The notes under the pieces were generated by a model. That model saw only the letters and a list, made by a program, of their open reading frames with translations, was not told the origin of the DNA and did not search any database. Shown in pieces: positions 57,776 to 64,000 of a stretch of DNA of 64,000 nucleotides (the first letter of the stretch is position 1; the number at the start of each line of letters is the position of its first letter). Source of the stretch: Delphinapterus leucas (lineage: Eukaryota > Chordata > Mammalia > Artiodactyla > Monodontidae); assembly GCF_002288925.2 (NCBI RefSeq), contig NW_022098031.1, positions 16,232,684 through 16,296,683 of the forward strand, written 5' to 3'. The position numbers and the translations under genes are program-made.

Positions 57776-58447
57776 AAAGTTGAAAGGAAATAATTTTAAC
57801 AAATACAATAAATGGTCTAAGTGTAGCAGTATCAGTTAACTTTAGACCGTTTTAAGAAAGTATGTTAAAAATTTAAGGGTAACTGTTACAAAAAGGAAAA
57901 AAAAATGAAGACAGTAAATTAAGCCAATCCACTAGAAGGGAAACAGCAATGACAGCAGCAACAATAGCAAATAGGGAAAAACTAAAAGAAGCAGCAATGG
58001 AAGGCATAGCGTATAGAAAGCATAGCATATTTATGATAGTAGAAATAAGGCCAAATATAATCACAGTAAATATGAGTGATTGAATTTGTTAAAAACCAGA
58101 GGTTTCATACCTATTTAAAAAATAAAACAGCCTTAAGCAATTTATGAGGTACCAAAAACATGAAGACATACAGAAATGGTGAACATGAAATGATCGAAAA
58201 TAATATGCCAGGAGAATACCAAAGAAAGTTGGTTTTGCTGGTAGATCAAAACCTATTTTGAGTTGTCTTACCATCTATTATCAATCAAATTTCTATCAAT
58301 ATAGACTATGAGGCAAAAAAGAAAATAACTTATTAGAAAAAAGTCACTATTTAATGATAAAAATAACAGTTTATAAGGAAAATGTAGCATCTTGAATCTT
58401 TTCGTACCTAGAGGCATGACCTCAAAACATATAAAGCAGAAAGTCTA

Positions 58448-58491
58448 AAGAATTGTAAGTAGAAAAAAAAAAAAAAGAATTGTAAGTAGAA
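58448..58491. repeat. 17-bp direct repeat around a bare poly(A)
   Basis: AAGAATTGTAAGTAGAA occurs at 58448-58464 and 58475-58491, separated only by ten A. This is what a retroinsertion consisting of the tail alone would leave. Confidence 0.85.
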
Positions 58492-58504
58492 ATTGAGAAA
58501 CTCT

Positions 58505-58575
58505 TTTAAAAGATCCCAAATGCCGCAACTAAGACCCAGCACAGTCAAAATAAATAAATAAATATTTTTTAAAAA
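58505..58575 (+). repeat. 3' end of a tRNA-derived SINE
   Basis: 'gatcccaaatgccgcaactaagaccc' followed by 'agcacagtcaaaataaataaataaat' is the tail half of an older cetartiodactyl tRNA SINE. Confidence 0.8.
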
Positions 58576-59160
58576 GCTGATGGATCAAGCAAAAATCAGT
58601 AAAGATAGAGAATATTAGGACAACATAAGCAATACGCTTGATCTAATAATCATATATAGACCCTTCTGGCCAACATTTAGAGAATACAGATTATTTCAAA
58701 CATGGGTAAAACGTTTACAAAAATCAAGCAGTACAAAGCCATAAAGAAGATTTCAAAAAATATCAAACAATCCATGTCATAAAGAGCTCCTTTTCTGAAC
58801 AAAATCAGAAATCTAAAGAAAAAGATGGCCCCAAATACTATGTGTCTGAAAACTAAATTGTTCATGGCTAAAATAAATCAAATTGGAAATTATATAACAT
58901 TTATAAAGGAATAACAGTGAGAATAGTCTGGTGGTAAAACAGAACCAAGAGTGACATGTAAGGTCTAAATGCATAAATAAGAAAAAAATGAAAACTAGTG
59001 AGCTAAAATTTCATTTTAAAATATTGAAAAAGTACAACAGAATAAGCCACAGAAATTAACAAAATAGAAAATAGAAACAAAAAGAAGGATCAAAAAAAGC
59101 CAAAATCTGGTCCTTTGAAAAGACAGGGATATTTTATAAAATGAGAAGAATGATGCCAGT

Positions 59161-60099
59161 GTGCAATGAATGTTAACTAATAGCTGTAATCATTAAGAGA
59201 AGATTGCTACTGAGCCATCATCTTAGTTTTCTGGGTTTATACCATGTAGTTAGCTTTTGCTGGTTCAAGTCCCTGGCATTTAACCACACAATAAAACAAA
59301 AAATCAGTCCATAAGTGATAACCTTTACAAATAATCATGAGTATATATTGTTGCTTGGTTTAATCGACTGCATAATGTTTTATAAAAATTACTTCATTTA
59401 CTTGATAAACTGAAACGGCTATGGGGCTCGATTCCAGCCTAAAGGTACATGATATGCATCTATAAATATATAATTAGGCAGTTCTTAAAGCCAAATTTGC
59501 TAGTGCTACATTGCAGGTCCAGTATCATAAGTACTAAAGCATTTTCCTGCCAGGCTTCCTTTATCAGCGTTATTACTAAGTGGAGAAGCTTGGCATTCAA
59601 ATGTAGTCTCTATATGAGAATACGTAATGGAAAATTGATATCCTGGATATATCCTATATAATATCCTCTTACTATGTAAATCTTTCATAACTAAGGGTGT
59701 TTTCATTTTCTTAATATCTTGAGTATCTTAATATTTAAAAATCTTAATAACAGCTTAAAATCAATAATTTTGCCTGTAGTTTTCAACACAATTTTATGTA
59801 AAACATATTTATTATCTACTTTTCAGGTCAGTGACTCATTTAAAAAGACTTTTAAGTGAATCTAGCTTTGGGGAAGAAATGTGCTTATTTTTAAATAATA
59901 GGTTTTTGATTAGAGCTTTACAAGGTGGTTGGTTATTACAGATTACGTTCACATAAGGTATGTGAATTTCAATCTATGTGAACTTTACTCCGATCAAAGT
60001 ACTGTGTTTCCTTGGACTAAGAAGACTTTGCTTTTTAATCTTATACATGTATTAGGCTGGGTGTGTGTGATGTTAAATTTTAAAATTTGTGCAATTAAA
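59161..60099. other. Upstream flank, no gene seen
   Basis: No recognised exon or repeat. Confidence 0.45.
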
Positions 60100-60322
60100 T
60101 TTTAAAATTTGAAATATTTTAAAAATATAGGAAATTACACAAAGTAATAAAACATACAGTAGAAAATGACCATAAAGAATCCTCAATAGTTAACATTTTG
60201 TCATAATTGCCTTATCTTTTTATAATATAGTGACTAAAACATTAAAGATAAGTTGGAGTCTTTGTCCCCCCAATCTAGTCCCATTTCCTTCCCCTTTCCC
60301 TATAAATTCAATGTGTCTTTTC
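60100..60322 (-). repeat. Old L1 3' region, left part
   Basis: Resembles the reversed 3'UTR of old L1 ('aatagttaacattttgtcataattgccttatc'). It continues at 60667 after the U6 chimera. Confidence 0.5.
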
Positions 60323-60654
60323 TTTCTTTCTTGTTTTAAATGTCTCTCTATTATTTATTTCTCTGTATCTTAGACTGGAACACAAAGCTTTAATTTTAGT
60401 TTGAAGATAGGTGAAAATCACAACTTGGACTTGGTTCAAGGCTTTTATGTTGGTGTACCACAAAAGCAGTTAATAAGCAGTGCTGAGGATATAAATGAGG
60501 TAAGGATGCAGGTAGGTGAATTCATCTGCCCACTTCCTGCTTGTTTGTATATCACAAAAAATTTGGTGGCTTCAACAGCTCTAGCAACTTAGCCAGGCTA
60601 ATCTTCTCTGTATTGTTCCAATTTTAATATATGTGCTGCTGAAGCAAGCGCTCG
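60323..60654 (-). pseudogene. Chimeric retropseudogene: U6 snRNA 5' end fused to another RNA
   Basis: On the minus strand the insert starts with nucleotides 1-60 of U6 snRNA (60651 down to 60592), about 90% identical, with most changes at CpG or transition positions. It then switches at TTAGC(C)TGGC to about 265 nt of unrelated sequence. This contains AAATAAA about 25 nt before an A-rich end (60323-60340 on the plus strand). A 12-bp exact TSD, ATGTGTCTTTTC, lies at 60311-60322 and 60655-60666. The structure matches L1-mediated template switching from a partner RNA to U6, as known for U6/L1 and U6/mRNA chimeras. I do not recognise the partner. It cannot act as U6 because the 3' half is absent. 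Confidence 0.88.
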
Positions 60655-60666
60655 ATGTGTCTTTTC

Positions 60667-60829
60667 ATTCAAATTTTATGCCTTTACACACGTAAAAATA
60701 TATTCAGATAAAATTTAGAGTATTGTTTTATGTTTTAGACTTTACTTAAATGAATTCATCTTGTATAAATTATACTGCAACTGCTTTTTTTTCTGACAGC
60801 ATTGTTTTTTATAATCCACTAATTATGTA

Positions 60830-60861
<32 letters not shown>

Positions 60862-61090
60862 ATTAGTGGGTTGCTTTTACTTGCTGTATGATATTCTATC
60901 ATTTAAAATACCATATTTTAGTTATTTTCCTTCCGATAGACATTTCAGTTTTGGTCAATATTTTGCATATGTACCCTCTTATAAATGTGTGAGAGTTTCT
61001 CTAGAGTATGTATCTAGAAGTAGGAATGTTGAGTTTTACAGTATGTTCATGTTAACCTCCATGTCCTTTATTTACTTTTTGCCAAAGTAT
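60667..61090 (-). repeat. Old L1 fragment, right part
   Basis: 'gtataaattatactgcaactgcttttttt', 'gctgtatgatattctatcattt' and 'gtatctagaagtaggaatgttgag' match the reversed pattern of old L1 3' sequence. A (TA)n tract at 60839-60860 lies inside. Confidence 0.6.
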
Positions 61091-62874
61091 TATACCTAAA
61101 TAGTTAAAAATTCAGAGTACAGCATAAAAATTGTAGAGTATAGCATAAAAGTATAGCATAAAAAATTGTAGTCCCCTTTTCTACCTTCTCTCATTCTTCT
61201 CCCTGGAAGCCACCGCTTCCAACTGTTTTAAAAGTTTATTCTGATATTTACCTCCATTTATATACAATACACACGTACTGCCATCGCTTGATTATTAATC
61301 GTAAACATCTGTTGTCTTCTTGCTTTGGAACATAAAGACTTTAGCTCATTCATAGCTTCTTATTCCTTCCTTCTATTTTTCTATATAATTTTGTATCTCA
61401 GTTTTTGCTTATTAAATCTCTAATTGTGTCAGCATCTTTTGACTACATAAATATTGATCACTGTTGAGCCAAGCATTAGACTATACTTTTATTTCCTATC
61501 TTTTTTTCTGAAGTTGATAATTGCTTGATTTTTTATCTTCATTCATTATGTTTCTTTGAATAAAGTTTTCCCATAGTTCCAAAACTGCCATAAAATATAT
61601 CTCAATATAATTTTCATCAGGCCTAAACTTCAGGACAACTTATTTGTTCTATTTCCCCCCTGGAAACATCAACATTGGACATATCTGATGTCCTGACAAT
61701 CTGAATTGGTTGCATTCTCAGCTTTGATGTTCACTGTTATCTTGGAACTTTCTTTCGTCACCATTTTTGGAATTTTGTTTGCTTTCCTTCTATCTTCTTT
61801 CTGGAGCCAAAAGGAGGAAAGAGGAGAAGGGTCCTACTGCTCAGTATGAACTCTTTTCACCACCTTTTCATCTATGCCTGGTCATCTTCCAACTGGGACC
61901 TCTCTGTATTTCCAGAGAACAAATACTTGTTTCCCTGCAGGGATTGGGGAAGTTGCCTGGCTTCTTTGAGGATGAGAACTTGGGAGTTTCATTACAAGCT
62001 GTACAGTCTTACAAGCAATCTCTGTGTTTTCAGCCCCTTCTCTGCATCACTGCCTCCAACTCTTGAGCCATTCTAGGGTTCTGAGGGCTAAGGCAGCTTG
62101 CTTATCTTTGCTTCTCCCAGTATAGGCAAAAATGTTGTATTTCTGTTTCTTTTTCTTGTTGTTTGAGATAATTTCCAAATGGGGAAGCAGTCAGAAACGT
62201 CTTCTGTTCCTCCTACTATGATATACTGCTTCCTCCGAGGATATAGAAGTTAGACTTCCACATTCCCAATAACTATTGTGGCAGCAGTTGTGGAACCAAG
62301 TTAGGAACTCCACTGAGAGATCGGTAAATTAGACTGGAATTAACTGAAAGAGCTAGATAAAGCTTATCTATCAGCCAGGATAAGGACTTAATGTTAGAGA
62401 ATTAAATTGAATGTAAAAAAAGAAAGGAAAGGGTAGCCCCTTTTCAAGGTGGCAAAGATATTTCTGAGTCCTCCTTTGGAAAATTCCTTCAAAACAAAGA
62501 GAAGAGAAAAATGAAACTCTGACTTTATCTCTGATGAAAATAGGAGACATTTGTATCTCTGAACCATCTTAAGTGCTTACAGGAGAAGTACCGATGTGAG
62601 GCAGGTTTGCTGCATGATCTGACCCCAATCTAACCTTACAAGATTATCTTTTATCACTTTCTTACATGTACCTCATGTTTAAACAAAAATGGGTCCTTCA
62701 GTTTCCCAGAATATATCTACCTTTCATATCTTCTTGTTATGCAGGACACATGCTATTCTCTCCTCATAAAATAATGGTGCTTAACGTTGGCTTGTGTGTG
62801 TGTCAGGAGAGGTGTTGAGAATTAAATATCCTCCTAGTGAGCTAGTATGCAGTTAAGATTAAAAACCACTGGTC
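61091..62874. other. Upstream flank, no gene seen
   Basis: About 1.8 kb with no provable exon. A small imperfect tandem repeat ('gagtayagcataaaa') lies at 61110-61165. Open frames at 61767-62076 have no recognisable domain. Confidence 0.45.
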
Positions 62875-63245
62875 TGGAATGTCCTCACCACCCCTTTTCT
62901 CTTCTGCCCTCAGGCTTTTCTGTAGCCAAACTCTACTCATTGTTTCTGGTCATCTCAAGGTCCACCTCAAACTCTTCCTGACCCTCCTCACCCTCCATTC
63001 CCCTATCCAGATATTAGTTCTTCCTCCAGTGATCCTCTGTAGCTCTTTATTTGTACACTTCTTCTGGCACATATTATATTCTTGAACATGGAGGAATGAC
63101 ACTTGTTATTTGTTTTTGTCACCTCTAGACTGTAAATCTCTGGAACGATTGAGCCTCTTCATTTTTACATCTTTCAAAGCATCTAGCACAGGGGCTTTCA
63201 TATAAGTGGGTACTCAATAAACATTTGTAACATTGAATAATTCAC
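62875..63245 (+). repeat. L2-like LINE 3' end
   Basis: The sequence runs in L2 order: 'ctggaatgtcctcaccaccc', 'ctcaaggtccacctcaaactcttcct', 'gactgtaaatctctggaacgattgagcc', 'catctagcacaggggctttcatataagtgggtactcaataaacatttg'. It is a well-preserved 3' terminus. Confidence 0.85.
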
Positions 63246-64000
63246 CTTTGATGAGGTGCATTTTTCTTAACTGAGAAAACTGAGATTAGAAGTCTGTGGG
63301 ATGTGAAAATAAGGGCATATTCAGTGACAGGTCAGGATTAATGACTATTTCTTCCATGTTTGAGTGTATGGTTTAAAGGACTAAAAGTCTGGCTAGCTAT
63401 AATGTTTCTAACACAGAGATAAGTAATATACACATCTTCAAAGTTTTACCTAAGTTTACAATTTCTAATTTTCTGTCAGAAAACAACTCTGAAAAGAGAG
63501 CCACCTTAATTATTGTATATTTCTAGACCCAATAATTAGAGAGCCAATTAAGTAGTATTTGCTGACTAAAAAATTACACAACATAGGAAACAGGAAATTA
63601 TAGTGCAATATATCAAAGCAACAGTACTTATAAATTCAAATTGCTTGAGTCTGTCAGCCTTTACCTGGTGTGTTTTAGATATTCATTGTTTGAAGGACTT
63701 AAATAATACAAGGTGAATTGATGTAAAAGTCTGAAGATGGGGGTCAATGCTAAAGATTTGGGGGAGGGGGCAGTAATATACTGATGGTAGCTATGGTCCA
63801 GAGAATAGATGGGATTTCTTCAGAAGAGTATGTCAAGAGAAAGATGTGGACCAAGAATGGCATTCTAAAACTCAATAACATTTAAGGGATGTCATAGGAA
63901 GAAGAATTTATGAAGGTGAATGAGGAGGATAGGTCAGACAGGAAAAGGAAAAGCAGGAGGGAGTCAAATTTCAGAAGCCAAGGGATTAGAGAATTCAAGG
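63246..64000. other. Right edge, no gene seen
   Basis: No recognised exon or repeat. Confidence 0.45.

Larger units (their letters stand above)
56060..59160 (+). mobile_element. Old L1 body, plus strand, fragmented
   Basis: Successive pieces fit an L1 read left to right: the end of ORF1 near 56580-56760 ('aaagagctgaggggaaaattactatcagcttaaaattctgta'), ORF2 start-like text near 58330-58450, and reverse-transcriptase N-terminal text near 59040-59120 ('aaatctggtcctttgaaaagac'). SINEs and a separate L1 tail interrupt it. Confidence 0.6.

Noticed and set aside
60374..60592. An open plus-strand frame with a good acceptor (cttag) and donor (GAG|GTAAGG) that looked like a coding exon.
   Set aside because: It lies wholly inside the U6 chimeric retropseudogene, whose sense strand is the minus strand, so the frame is antisense and its splice-like ends are accidental.
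61767..62076. Overlapping 76- and 99-codon plus-strand frames.
   Set aside because: No domain, no supporting splice sites and no neighbouring promoter; likely chance.

Overview
This window is mammalian nuclear DNA, almost certainly from a cetacean. The evidence is the set of tRNA-derived SINEs of the CHR type in both their long (~330-360 bp) and short (~205-215 bp) forms, a near full-length L1 with the cetartiodactyl-type 3' end, and no ruminant BovB or BOV-A elements that I could see. There are no bacterial or viral operons. Nearly every open reading frame in the window is a chance frame, a LINE remnant or a SINE translation.

The one protein-coding gene I can prove is the 5' part of USP15 (ubiquitin-specific protease 15) on the minus strand. 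Coding exon 1 (37963-38051), exon 2 (18321-18448) and exon 3 (8736-8866) join in frame to give the first 116 residues, which are essentially the DUSP domain. The start codon lies in a CpG-island promoter (about 37640-38560), with an in-frame stop four codons upstream, a YY1-type motif over the ATG and a GC box. Intron 1 is about 19.5 kb and intron 2 about 9.5 kb. Intron 3 runs off the left edge of the window, and the rest of the gene lies beyond position 1.

Layout. 1-8735 is intron 3, dominated by a 6.5 kb L1 with a 13-bp target-site duplication (TSD). 8867-18320 is intron 2, mostly one old minus-strand L1 interrupted by six later insertions. 18449-37962 is intron 1, with scattered L1, L2, MIR and SINE copies and one 100-N assembly gap inside a SINE. 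37640-38560 is the CpG island. 38600-64000 is upstream DNA with no provable gene. In human the neighbour on this side is the divergent gene TAFA2; I found none of its coding sequence here, only one weak candidate non-coding exon. This upstream flank holds an MLT1-type LTR, two ancient MaLR-like proviruses in the same orientation, an old plus-strand L1, and a U6-containing chimeric retropseudogene.

The most interesting non-routine signals are: the U6 chimera at 60323-60654, bounded by a perfect 12-bp TSD; a 17-bp TSD around nothing but a poly(A) run (58448-58491); perfect or near-perfect long hairpins at 21076-21152 and 44076-44123; and SINE and L1 insertion layers that can be put in time order from their TSDs. 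I found no previously undescribed gene system. Retroposition products make up most of what is unusual here.
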